Assembly: GCF_029675105.1 (NCBI RefSeq)
Contig: NZ_JAQQFV010000006.1
Span: 372,001-436,000, forward strand
DNA: 64,000 nucleotides
Reading direction: 5' to 3'
From: Nocardia anocheti
GTDB taxonomy: Bacteria > Actinomycetota > Actinomycetes > Mycobacteriales > Mycobacteriaceae
In this document: one piece after another, positions 7,898 to 16,057 of the stretch
How positions within the stretch are numbered: the first letter of the stretch is position 1
How the letters are laid out: each line of letters begins with the position of its first letter
The notes under the pieces: model-generated
The model's database searches: none
Told to the model about the DNA's origin: nothing
What the model saw: the letters and a program-made list of their open reading frames with translations, nothing else
Translations under genes and position numbers: made by a program

Positions 7898-8089
7898 GTG
7901 CGGTTGACCGAATTCCAGGAACTGATGCACACGCAGTTCGGCACGGCGCGCGCCGACGCCCTGCTCGCCGACCACGTCATCCCGACGTTCGGCAGAACCG
8001 GCGCGGCCGCGATCGAGGCCGGGACCGACCCGCGGGATGTGTGGCGGGCGTTGTGCGCCGAGTTCGACGTCCCCCGGTCGCGCTGGTGA
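7898..8089 (+). CDS. DUF3046 family protein
   Basis: 63-aa conserved actinobacterial protein matching M. tuberculosis Rv2738c: it begins VRLTEFQELM and ends RDVWRALCAEFDVPRSRW. Function is unknown, though the gene is almost always next to recA. GTG 7898 is chosen by the conserved MRLTEF N-terminus; the frame runs back to TTG 7889. No transmembrane or catalytic motif is visible. It ends 7 bp before the TPR-kinase gene, so the two are probably co-transcribed. Confidence 0.88.
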   Translation: MRLTEFQELMHTQFGTARADALLADHVIPTFGRTGAAAIEAGTDPRDVWRALCAEFDVPRSRW

Positions 8090-8096
8090 TCCGGCC

Positions 8097-9320
8097 ATGG
8101 CCGTGACCGCGCGCGATCCGTCCCGTCCGTACCGGTTCGACGAACGGTTGCGGATGATCCCGGCCGATCCCGAGGTGCTGGCGGCCCGGGTCGCGGCCGC
8201 CGATCCGCACGACTTCGCCGGTCTGCGCAGGCTGGGCATCGCCCTGATGCTGCTGGGCCGCTACGAGCAGGCGCTGGACCGGCTCGACCAGGCGCTGGCG
8301 TTGGCCGACACCGAACCGCGGCGGATCACCGTCTGGATCAATCTCGCCGACGTCTACCGCTACCAGGGCGAACCCGCCCGCGCCGAGGTCCTCTACCGGC
8401 GCGCCCTCGAGCTCAGCCGGGTCCTGGACGACCCCGACCTGGTCTCCTTCGCCGCCCACCACCTGGGCAAGTCCCTCGCCGAACAGCATCGTCCGCGCGA
8501 GGCCGCGCAGCTGCTCGCGGAGGCCATGAAGCGGCGGGTGGCCGAGGGCGATTCCGAGCTCATCGAATCCACCAGAGCCGCCCTGGACCATCTCGCCGAA
8601 CTGGCGCTACCGCTGCCCCCTGCCGTCGCCGAACTCCTCGGCCCGCTCCCGGCCTGGTCCGACGAGCACGAGGGCCGCGGCGGCAATCTGCTGCGCGCGG
8701 GCGGGTACTGGATCAAGCGGGGTCCACGCGCGGTGGCCGAGTACGAGCGGCTGATCTGGTTGCGCGAGAACGGGATCGCGGTCCCGGAGGTGGCGGCCTT
8801 CGCCGAGGACGTACTGGTCCTCGCCGACGCGGGCGTGCCATCGCTCGCCGACGCCCCGGACGCGCACGAGGTCGGCACGCTCATGGGAACCGTGCTGCGG
8901 ACCCTGCACGCGCTGCCCGTCGCGTCCTGCCCCTTCGCGGGCGGCCTCGACGTGACACTCGCCCAGGCACACCGCGCGGTCGTCGAGGGCTTCGTCGACC
9001 CCGCCGACTTCGACGACGACCACCGCGCGCTCGCCCCCGTCGAGATCCTCGACCGCCTGCGCGCGCGGCGACCGGCCGCCGAGGACTTGGTCGTCGCCCA
9101 CGGCGACTTCACCCCCGGCAACGTCCTCACCGGTGGCCTGTTGCTCGATGTCGGCGCCCTCGGTCGCGCCGATCGCTACCGCGACCTCGCCCTGGCCGAA
9201 CGCGACCTCTCCGGCGACTTCGGCCCCGAGGCGGTGACGGCCTTCTTCACCGCCTACGGCCTGCCCGACCCCGCCCGCCCCAAACTCGACTACTACCGAC
9301 TGCTCGACGAACTGTTCTGA
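8097..9320 (+). CDS. TPR domain fused to aminoglycoside-phosphotransferase-like kinase
   Basis: 407-aa two-part protein. Residues 25-180 are helical repeats of TPR type (LLGRYEQALDRLDQALALAD, then a second unit with YRYQGEPARAEVLYRRALEL). Residues 185-407 form an APH-type kinase domain with the Brenner motif HGDFTPGNVL (H335, D337 and the Asn) and the metal site LLDVGALGRADRYRDLALAE, which closely resembles APH(3') enzymes. The kinase N-lobe is reduced (WIKRGPRAVAEYERLIWL). Aminoglycoside resistance would be a guess; many such domains phosphorylate other small molecules. It follows the DUF3046 gene by 7 bp. The start at ATG 8097 is the first after the upstream stop. Confidence 0.72.
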   Translation: MAVTARDPSRPYRFDERLRMIPADPEVLAARVAAADPHDFAGLRRLGIALMLLGRYEQALDRLDQALALADTEPRRITVWINLADVYRYQGEPARAEVLYRRALELSRVLDDPDLVSFAAHHLGKSLAEQHRPREAAQLLAEAMKRRVAEGDSELIESTRAALDHLAELALPLPPAVAELLGPLPAWSDEHEGRGGNLLRAGGYWIKRGPRAVAEYERLIWLRENGIAVPEVAAFAEDVLVLADAGVPSLADAPDAHEVGTLMGTVLRTLHALPVASCPFAGGLDVTLAQAHRAVVEGFVDPADFDDDHRALAPVEILDRLRARRPAAEDLVVAHGDFTPGNVLTGGLLLDVGALGRADRYRDLALAERDLSGDFGPEAVTAFFTAYGLPDPARPKLDYYRLLDELF

Positions 9321-9443
9321 CCGGCCGAACGGTGGAATGGTCCGGGAGCTGCCGCAGCACTGAATCGTGGGGGTGTTGACGTCCGGTTTCGCGGCGGGTT
9401 CGCTGGTCACGACGGCCGGTCCGCGTGTTGCCGGGCGCGTCGC

Positions 9444-9471
9444 TTGACTCGAATGGGTGTTCGACTAATCT
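9444..9471 (+). promoter_or_regulatory. recA sigma-A-type promoter overlapping the SOS box
   Basis: TTGACT (9444-9449) and TAATCT (9466-9471) are spaced by 16 bp. The LexA box lies between and overlaps the end of the -35, so LexA binding would block RNA polymerase. Confidence 0.72.
9449..9464. promoter_or_regulatory. SOS box (LexA operator) of recA
   Basis: TCGAAT-GGGT-GTTCGA, one mismatch from the Mycobacteriales consensus TCGAAC-N4-GTTCGA, about 90 bp upstream of the recA start. LexA is encoded in this window at 33109-33825. Confidence 0.88.
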
Positions 9472-9483
9472 GGGCGCCAGAAC

Positions 9484-9506
9484 TTGTCGGTGCCGGCCTC
9501 TACTGT
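9484..9506 (+). promoter_or_regulatory. PafBC-type (RecA-NDp) DNA-damage promoter of recA
   Basis: TTGTCGGTG at 9484-9492, 8 nt, then TACTGT at 9501-9506. This is an exact match to the RecA-independent DNA-damage promoter motif TTGTCRGTG-N8-TANNNT recognised by PafBC with the housekeeping sigma factor in mycobacteria. It lies downstream of the SOS promoter, so recA has two damage-inducible promoters. Confidence 0.88.
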
Positions 9507-9552
9507 GGGCGCCAACCAGAGAGACACTCACCTCGAAGAAGGGGATCACACC

Positions 9553-10590
<1,038 letters not shown>

Positions 10591-10594
10591 TCGC

Positions 10595-11845
10595 ATGAGC
10601 GCGCCGCCCCCCGGTCGCCGTGCCCGCCGCGACGCGGCCGACCCGGTCGAGGACATGCGCAGGCAGCTGGCCCGCCTCGGTATCGAGGTCGAGCCACAGT
10701 CCCTGACGCGGGCGGGCGAAGCCGGGGACGGCGGCACCGAACTCGCCCGATCGGCTCGTGCCGAACGAGCCGATCCGGGTGCGAGGAGAATTCGGTCGGG
10801 TGCGGGCGATCCGCAGCGCGCGCACCCGACCGGATTCGCCGATCGTGATCAATCACCGTATTCCGCTGCGCGGACCGGTGTTGATCATGAAGAGTGGGGG
10901 AACGGGGGAGCAGACTCCCTGTCGACCGTCGTCGGTGGTGACGACGGTCGACAGGCGGATCCGGTGGCGGCCGGATCCGAGCCGGGAGAGCCCGACAGGC
11001 GGGCCGGCACACGCCGGCTCGCCCCGGGCGACCGTCCCGGCGCCACCGTCGACCAGGCCAAAGACGCCTGTCTGAACCTGCTGGCCGTGCGGGCCCGCAG
11101 CCGTGCCGAACTGGAGAAACGACTCGGCGAGAAGGGTTTCCAGCTCGAGGTGACAGCGGCCGCGCTCGACCGCCTCGCCGAAGTGGGCCTCATCGACGAC
11201 ACCGCGTTCGCCGAACAGTGGGTGCACGAACGCCACACCTACTCCGGCCGGGGCAAGCGCGCGTTGCAACGCGAACTCCGCGACAAGGGTGTCGCGCCCG
11301 CCGCCGCTGAGGACGCCCTCGCCGCCGTCACTGACGAAGCCGAACGCGCCCGCGCCACCGACCTGGTCCGCCGCAAACTCACCACCCTCTCCCGAGACCT
11401 CGACCGCGACAAGGCCACCCGCCGCCTGGTCGGCATGCTCGCCCGCCGCGGCTACGACCAGTCCACCGCCTTCGCCGTCGTCACCACCGAACTCTCCGAC
11501 GCGGGCTTCGACCGCGCACCTTTCCGGCAGTGCCACTCACCGGAGCCCGTGGAAGAACGGGCGTCCGACCCGGTGAAACCCGTGGCGGACACCGATGAAC
11601 TGGAGACGGCTCAGCTCGATGAGACCGCCGAGCCGACACGGGCCCGATTATCCGCGCGCAGACCGGTCCCCGGCGACGAGCACGATGCCGCCGAGCTGGT
11701 CCGGCGCAAGATCCGTTCCCTGCCCGCCGACCTCGACCGCGCCAAGGCCACCCGCCGCCTGGTCGACATGCTCGCGCGACGGGGCTACAGCGCCTCGGTC
11801 GCCTACTCCGTGGTGAAAGCCGAACTGGCCGCATCCGATCGGTGA
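10595..11845 (+). CDS. recX: RecX regulatory protein, extended and with duplicated C-terminal module
   Basis: RecX caps and inhibits RecA filaments. The core is clear from about residue 155 (DQAKDACLNLLAVRARSRAEL, then GLIDDTAFAEQWVHER). It is far longer than the usual 150-220 aa: 416 aa. Two features account for this. Residues 40-150 are a low-complexity linker encoded by DNA full of inverted repeats, with poor GC bias in third codon positions. The C-terminal three-helix module occurs twice, residues 254-300 (ATDLVRRKL, then RRLVGMLARRGY) and 366-412 (AELVRRKI, then RRLVDMLARRGY), joined by an acidic linker. ATG 10595 lies 4 bp after recA; GTG 10964 would be an alternative start that skips the hairpins. 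Confidence 0.88.
   Translation: MSAPPPGRRARRDAADPVEDMRRQLARLGIEVEPQSLTRAGEAGDGGTELARSARAERADPGARRIRSGAGDPQRAHPTGFADRDQSPYSAARTGVDHEEWGNGGADSLSTVVGGDDGRQADPVAAGSEPGEPDRRAGTRRLAPGDRPGATVDQAKDACLNLLAVRARSRAELEKRLGEKGFQLEVTAAALDRLAEVGLIDDTAFAEQWVHERHTYSGRGKRALQRELRDKGVAPAAAEDALAAVTDEAERARATDLVRRKLTTLSRDLDRDKATRRLVGMLARRGYDQSTAFAVVTTELSDAGFDRAPFRQCHSPEPVEERASDPVKPVADTDELETAQLDETAEPTRARLSARRPVPGDEHDAAELVRRKIRSLPADLDRAKATRRLVDMLARRGYSASVAYSVVKAELAASDR
10749..10979. repeat. Cluster of five long inverted repeats inside the 5' part of recX
   Basis: Consecutive, non-overlapping stems: 10749-10775 (11-bp arms GATCGGCTCGT); 10793-10832 (12-bp arms CGGTCGGGTGCG); 10846-10887 (arms TGATCAA-T-CACCG and CGGTGTTGATCA, one bulged T, nested TCCGC/GCGGA); 10919-10954 (15-bp arms CTGTCGACCGTCGTC); 10956-10979 (9-bp arms CGGATCCGG). 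Apart from the single bulge in the third, all arms are perfect. Smaller stems continue to about 11040. The array lies 159-389 bp after the recA stop. Confidence 0.85.
11396..11442 (+). repeat. recX: Direct repeat copy 1 in recX
   Basis: A 47-bp block from GACCTCGACCGCG matches the block at 11729-11775 at 45 of 47 positions, offset 333 bp (111 codons, in frame). It encodes the helix LDR-x-KATRRLV-x-MLA of the first C-terminal RecX module. Confidence 0.9.
11729..11775 (+). repeat. recX: Direct repeat copy 2 in recX
   Basis: Second copy of the 47-bp block (45 of 47 identical to 11396-11442). It encodes the matching helix of the second C-terminal RecX module. The high nucleotide identity suggests a recent in-frame duplication or ongoing gene conversion. 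Confidence 0.9.
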
Positions 11846-11998
11846 GGTGATGCCCTCGCCCTGTGGTCGTGGGTGGGTCCGGTGCGAAACGGCGCGCCGA
11901 GGAGCGGTGGCGCGTAGGATGATTCGTCGCCAGTGAAACATGGCTTCGCGCAGGGAGTTTCGTCGTGTGCGGGTGTGTCGGTGGGGTGTGGGTGAGGC

Positions 11999-12024
11999 GT
12001 TTCACCCGGGGTGCGGGTGGGCAT
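11999..12024 (+). promoter_or_regulatory. Possible SigF/SigB-like promoter of the osmoprotectant operon
   Basis: GTTT at 11999-12002, a 16-nt spacer, then GGGCAT at 12019-12024. This is one base from the general-stress consensus GTTT-N15-17-GGGTAT and about 57 bp before the first importer gene. Plausible for an osmotic-stress operon but weak. Confidence 0.35.
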
Positions 12025-12080
12025 TCGGGGGAGCAGGGCCGTGAGGCCGTCGAGCGACGGGGAGGTGGATTCTGGACGCG

Positions 12081-12722
12081 TTGTGGTCGTTCGTGGTGAG
12101 CCGACGGGAGCAGTTGCTGCTCGACTCCTATCTGCACGTGTCGGCGGTCGTGCAGTCCCTGGCGGTCGCGACCCTGATCGCCGTGCTGGTCGGCATCCTG
12201 GTGTACCGCAGTCCGTTCGGTTCGGCGGCGGCGACCGCCACGGCCGGTGCGATTCTCACCGTGCCCTCGTTCGCGCTGCTCGGACTGTTGATCCCGTTCC
12301 TCGGGCTCGGTGTCGGGCCCACCATCGTGGCGCTGGTGCTGTACGCGCTGCTGCCGATCCTGCGCAATACCGTGCTCGGATTGTCGAGTGTGGACCCGGC
12401 GGTGATCGATGCCGCTCGCGGCGTCGGGATGAACCGGCTGCGGCTGCTCACCACCATCGAACTGCCGCTGGCCTGGCCGTCCATTCTCACCGGGATGCGG
12501 GTCAGCACGCAGATGATCATGGGCATCCTGGCGCTGGCCGCCTACGCGAAGGGGCCGGGCCTGGGCAATCTGATCATCTCCGGGCTCGGCCGCCTCGGCA
12601 GCCCCAACGCCGTGCCGCAGGCACTCACCGGCACCGTCCTCGTCGTCGTGCTCGCGTTGGCGCTCGACGGCGTGCTGGTCCTGCTCGGACGGCTCACCAT
12701 ATCGAGGGGAATTCGTGACTGA
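12081..12722 (+). CDS. Osmoprotectant (glycine betaine/choline-type) ABC transporter permease 1
   Basis: 213-aa inner-membrane permease of the OpuC/ProW class, with about six hydrophobic segments. The EAA loop that contacts the ATPase is IDAARGVGMNRLRLLTTIELPLAWPSI (residues 111-137), close to the classical form of glycine betaine permeases. It begins with TTG 12081 in the open frame. A CTG at 12072, three codons earlier and 5 nt after GGAGGT, would give LDALWSFV and may be the true start. It is the first gene of a four-gene importer and overlaps the ATPase gene by 8 bp. Confidence 0.87.
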   Translation: MWSFVVSRREQLLLDSYLHVSAVVQSLAVATLIAVLVGILVYRSPFGSAAATATAGAILTVPSFALLGLLIPFLGLGVGPTIVALVLYALLPILRNTVLGLSSVDPAVIDAARGVGMNRLRLLTTIELPLAWPSILTGMRVSTQMIMGILALAAYAKGPGLGNLIISGLGRLGSPNAVPQALTGTVLVVVLALALDGVLVLLGRLTISRGIRD

Positions 12723-13875
12723 CACCGACACCCGCACCGGGGACGCGGTCTCCGGCGTCGAGATCGTGCTCGACCGGGTCACCAAACGCTATCCCGACCA
12801 GGCCGCGCCCGCGGTCGACGAGGTCAGCATGACGATTCCGGCCGGGCGGATCGTGGTCCTGGTCGGTCCGTCGGGCTGCGGCAAGACCACCACCATGCGG
12901 ATGATCAACCGGCTGATCGAACCGAGCTCGGGCACCGTCACCATCGGCGGTCGCGACGCGGCCACCATCGACGCCGACGAATTGCGGCGCGGCATCGGCT
13001 ATTCCATCCAGCAGGCGGGCCTGTTCCCGCACCTCACCGTCGCCAAGAACATCGCCACCGTGCCCGGTCTGCTCGGCTGGGACCGCAAGCGCACGGCCGC
13101 CCGCGTCGACGAGATGCTCGGCCTGGTCGGCCTGGACCCCGGCACCTACCGCAACCGCTACCCGCGCCAGCTCTCCGGCGGTCAGCAGCAGCGGGTGGGG
13201 GTGGCGCGGGCGCTGGCCGCCGATCCGCCGGTGCTGTTGATGGACGAACCGTTCGGTGCCGTCGACCCGATCACCCGCGCGCTGCTGCAGGACGAATTGC
13301 TGCGCCTGCAGGGCGAACTCGGCAAGACCATCGTCTTCGTCACCCACGATTTCGGTGAAGCCGTGAAACTGGGCGACCGGATCGCGGTCCTGGGCGAGCG
13401 CTCCCGCATCCTCCAATACGACACACCCGCCGCGATCCTGGCCGCCCCCGCCGACGACACCGTCGCCGGATTCGTCGGCGCCACCCCCGCCATCGATCGC
13501 CTCGGCCTGGCCGTCCTGGGCGATCTCGAGCTCGGCCGCGGCGTCACCGCCGACCCTGGAACCACGCCCGCCGCCCTGGTCACGGCGCTGGGCGAGGCCG
13601 AGCGACCCTGGGCCGTGGTCCTCGACGACCAGCACCGGCCGGTGCGCCGGATCACCGCCACCGAACTCGCCCACGCGGACTCGCTCAGCGACCTCGGCAC
13701 CCCGATCGGCACCACCCTGCCCGCCGAGGCCACCCTCCAGGACGCGCTCGCGGTGCTGCTCACCGACCGCACCGCCTCCGCCGTCGTCGTCGATGCCACG
13801 GGCGCCTACGCCGGGATCGTCACCGTGGACACACTCATCGCCCACCTGGCCCCGACCGAACCCGCACCGGCATGA
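12715..13875 (+). CDS. proV: Osmoprotectant ABC transporter ATP-binding protein with CBS domains
   Basis: 386-aa ATPase of the OpuCA/ProV class. Walker A GPSGCGKTT (about residue 53), Q-loop YSIQQAGLFPHLT, signature LSGGQQQR, Walker B VLLMDEPFGAVDP and switch THDFGEA are all intact. The C-terminal third carries a CBS-type region (VVLDDQHRPVRRITATEL and ASAVVVDATGAYAGIVTVDTL), which in OpuA/OpuC senses ionic strength or c-di-AMP. GTG 12715 follows GAGGGGAATTC and overlaps the permease end by 8 bp. It energises import of a compatible solute; the actual ligand is not visible from sequence. Confidence 0.92.
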   Translation: MTDTDTRTGDAVSGVEIVLDRVTKRYPDQAAPAVDEVSMTIPAGRIVVLVGPSGCGKTTTMRMINRLIEPSSGTVTIGGRDAATIDADELRRGIGYSIQQAGLFPHLTVAKNIATVPGLLGWDRKRTAARVDEMLGLVGLDPGTYRNRYPRQLSGGQQQRVGVARALAADPPVLLMDEPFGAVDPITRALLQDELLRLQGELGKTIVFVTHDFGEAVKLGDRIAVLGERSRILQYDTPAAILAAPADDTVAGFVGATPAIDRLGLAVLGDLELGRGVTADPGTTPAALVTALGEAERPWAVVLDDQHRPVRRITATELAHADSLSDLGTPIGTTLPAEATLQDALAVLLTDRTASAVVVDATGAYAGIVTVDTLIAHLAPTEPAPA

Positions 13876-14101
13876 CGGCGGGCACCGGGAAGATCCACCA
13901 TCGGACCGAGCGGTACGGGGGCGGCCGGGCGCGCGCCGAGTTCCCCTTGGCACGGCGTTCGGGTGCTGCCGGGCCCGCCGTCCGGACCCGGTCGCTCGGC
14001 GCCGGATGTCCAGGAGACGGCGGGGCGTTTCGGTCGCCGGTGCCGGTTCCCGCCGAAGCATGTGCCGACGGGCCCGCCCCCGATCCGTCGCGGAGGTATC
14101 G

Positions 14102-14905
14102 ATGGTGACCAATTCCGCTCCGGGACAAACGATCTCCGCGACGTCCTCCGCCGCGACGGCTCCCGCGGCGCAGCGCCGCGCCGAACTGCTGCGCCTGCTC
14201 GTGCAGCCGGTGCTGGTGCTGGTGCTCACCGTCGGAGTGCTGGTGTGGGCGTTCCGGCGCGATCTCACCGTCACCCAGCAGGCCAGCATCAGTGTCCACA
14301 ACATCGCCGAGGTCACCTGGCAGCATGTGCTGATCACGGCGGCCGTCGTACTCATCGTGGTGGCCGTGGCGGTGCCGCTGGGAACGCTGCTCTCGCGCAA
14401 GCGGTTCCGTGGACTCGCGCCGATCTTCGTCGGCATCGCCAATATCGGCGCCTCCGCGCCCGCCATCGGGCTGATCGTGCTGTGCTACCTGGTCACCCGG
14501 ACCACCGGCTTCTGGGTGGGGGTGGCGCCCATCGCGTTCTGCTCGGTGCTGCCGGTGCTGCGCAACACTATCCTGGGCTACCAGCAGGTCGACCCGGCGT
14601 TGATCGACGCGGGACGTGGGCAGGGCATGTCGGGCGCACAGGTGCTGGGCCGCATCGAGTTCCCGCTGGCCGTGCCCTACATCCTGGCCGGACTGCGCAC
14701 CGCGCTGGTACTCGCCGTCGGCACCGCGACCCTGTCGTTCATGGTGAGCGCGGGCGGGCTGGGCATCCTCATCGACACCGGCTACAAACTGCGCGACACC
14801 GTCACCCTGACGCTGGGCGCGGTGCTGGCCGTGGCGCTGGCTCTGCTGGTGGACTGGCTCGGCGCGCTGGCCGAACAGTATCTGGGACCGAGGGGGTTGC
14901 GGTGA
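14102..14905 (+). CDS. Osmoprotectant ABC transporter permease 2
   Basis: 267-aa second permease of the importer. An N-terminal Ser/Thr/Ala-rich stretch and one early hydrophobic helix (VLVLVLTVGVLVWAF) precede the permease core, whose EAA loop is IDAGRGQGMSGAQVLGRIEFPLAVPYI. ATG 14102 follows GGAGGT by 4 nt. The 226 bp between proV and this gene hold no credible gene; the frame is open back to 13793, but that stretch overlaps the proV end and looks like shadow coding. It ends in a 4-bp GTGA overlap with the binding protein. Confidence 0.88.
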   Translation: MVTNSAPGQTISATSSAATAPAAQRRAELLRLLVQPVLVLVLTVGVLVWAFRRDLTVTQQASISVHNIAEVTWQHVLITAAVVLIVVAVAVPLGTLLSRKRFRGLAPIFVGIANIGASAPAIGLIVLCYLVTRTTGFWVGVAPIAFCSVLPVLRNTILGYQQVDPALIDAGRGQGMSGAQVLGRIEFPLAVPYILAGLRTALVLAVGTATLSFMVSAGGLGILIDTGYKLRDTVTLTLGAVLAVALALLVDWLGALAEQYLGPRGLR

Positions 14906-15900
14906 GCCGTTCACTGCGCGGACTCGCGGCCGCGCTGGGCGTGGTGCTGCTGGCGAGCTGCGGGCTGCAATCGGGCAGTTCGGTGCCGCTGCCGGTCGGG
15001 CCGGGCAGTATCGAGCCGGTGCCCGCGCTCGACGGTGTCGCGATCACGGTGGGCTCCAAGGACTTCACCGAGGCCAACATCCTCGGCTACCTCATCGAAT
15101 TCGCGCTCACCGCCGCGGGGGCGAACGTGCGCGACCTGACCAATATCCAGGGCTCCAACAGCCTGCGCGACGCCCAGCTGCACGGCCAGATCGACATCGC
15201 CTACGACTACACCGGCACCGGCTGGATCAACTATCTGGGCAAGGACAAGCCCATCGTGGCCGACCCGGCGAATCCCGCCTCGGTCGAGGTCCAGCAGTTC
15301 GAGGCCACCCGCGACGCCGACCTGGCCGAACACGACATGGTGTGGGCCGCCATGGCCCCGATGAACAACACCTACGCCCTGGTCACCAGCCGACGCGTCG
15401 CCGAGGAGACCGGCGTGCGGACGCTGTCGGACTACGCGCGCCTGCTCGCCGCCGACCCGGCCGCGGCCACCACCTGCGTCGGTACCGAGTTCAATGTGCG
15501 CCCCGACGGCTACCCCGGCCTGGCCGTCGCCTACGGCATCGACCCGGGTGCCGCCCGCCGACAGATCGTCCAGGACGCCCTGGTCTACCAGGCCACCGCC
15601 GACGCCGCCCAGTGCCGATTCGGCTCGGTGGCCGCCACCGACGGCCGCATCCCGGCCCTGGATCTGGTGCTGCTCGACGACGACCGCGGCTTCTTCCCGA
15701 AGTACAACGCCGCGCTGGTGATGCGCCGCGATTTCGCGCAGGCCCATCCCGAGGTCGTCGAGATCCTGGCGCCGATCTCGGCCCGACTCACCAACCCGGT
15801 GATCACCGAGCTCAACCGGCGCGTCGACATCGACGGCGCCGAACCGGCCGACATCGCCCGCGACTGGCTGGTCGCCGAGGGGCTGGTCACCGCGGGCTGA
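14902..15900 (+). CDS. proX: Osmoprotectant-binding lipoprotein
   Basis: 332-aa solute-binding lipoprotein of the OpuC/ProX type. The signal peptide ends in the lipobox LLASC with Cys20 as the lipid-modified residue. The mature part starts near VAITVGSKDFTEANILGYLI, the hallmark of this glycine betaine/choline binding family. Family aromatic and polar pocket residues lie in DIAYDYTGTGWINYL. It should be anchored on the outer face of the plasma membrane and deliver ligand to the two permeases. Last gene of the operon; a palindrome follows at 15960. Confidence 0.92.
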   Translation: MSRSLRGLAAALGVVLLASCGLQSGSSVPLPVGPGSIEPVPALDGVAITVGSKDFTEANILGYLIEFALTAAGANVRDLTNIQGSNSLRDAQLHGQIDIAYDYTGTGWINYLGKDKPIVADPANPASVEVQQFEATRDADLAEHDMVWAAMAPMNNTYALVTSRRVAEETGVRTLSDYARLLAADPAAATTCVGTEFNVRPDGYPGLAVAYGIDPGAARRQIVQDALVYQATADAAQCRFGSVAATDGRIPALDLVLLDDDRGFFPKYNAALVMRRDFAQAHPEVVEILAPISARLTNPVITELNRRVDIDGAEPADIARDWLVAEGLVTAG

Positions 15901-15959
15901 GCCACGTGCCCGGGTCGGTTTGCCGAACTGTTACCCCTGCCTGCCCGAGATGTCCGATA

Positions 15960-15983
15960 CCGTGGGGCTCGTCGTCCCCACGG
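15960..15983. promoter_or_regulatory. Palindrome over a candidate -10, upstream of the hydroxyacyl-CoA dehydrogenase
   Basis: CCGTGGGG-N8-CCCCACGG, perfect 8-bp arms. The left arm overlaps TACCGT (15958-15963), a possible -10. This suits a dimeric repressor operator; a terminator for the upstream binding-protein gene is the alternative. Confidence 0.45.
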
Positions 15984-16057
15984 CACCGGAGATCCGGGCC
16001 ATGATGGACGGCGGTGGTGACACACCGGAAACCGACACAGCGAGTGGAGGAGCGTCC

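Noticed and set aside
8097..9320. Simple aminoglycoside resistance gene
   Set aside because: The kinase half resembles APH(3'), but the N-terminal TPR half and the chromosomal housekeeping location argue against an acquired resistance gene.
13872..14108. 78-aa frame between proV and the second permease
   Set aside because: Starts on the proV stop by ATGA, but the protein is Arg/Gly/Pro-rich without similarity, and the permease ribosome site lies inside it. Probably untranslated spacer.
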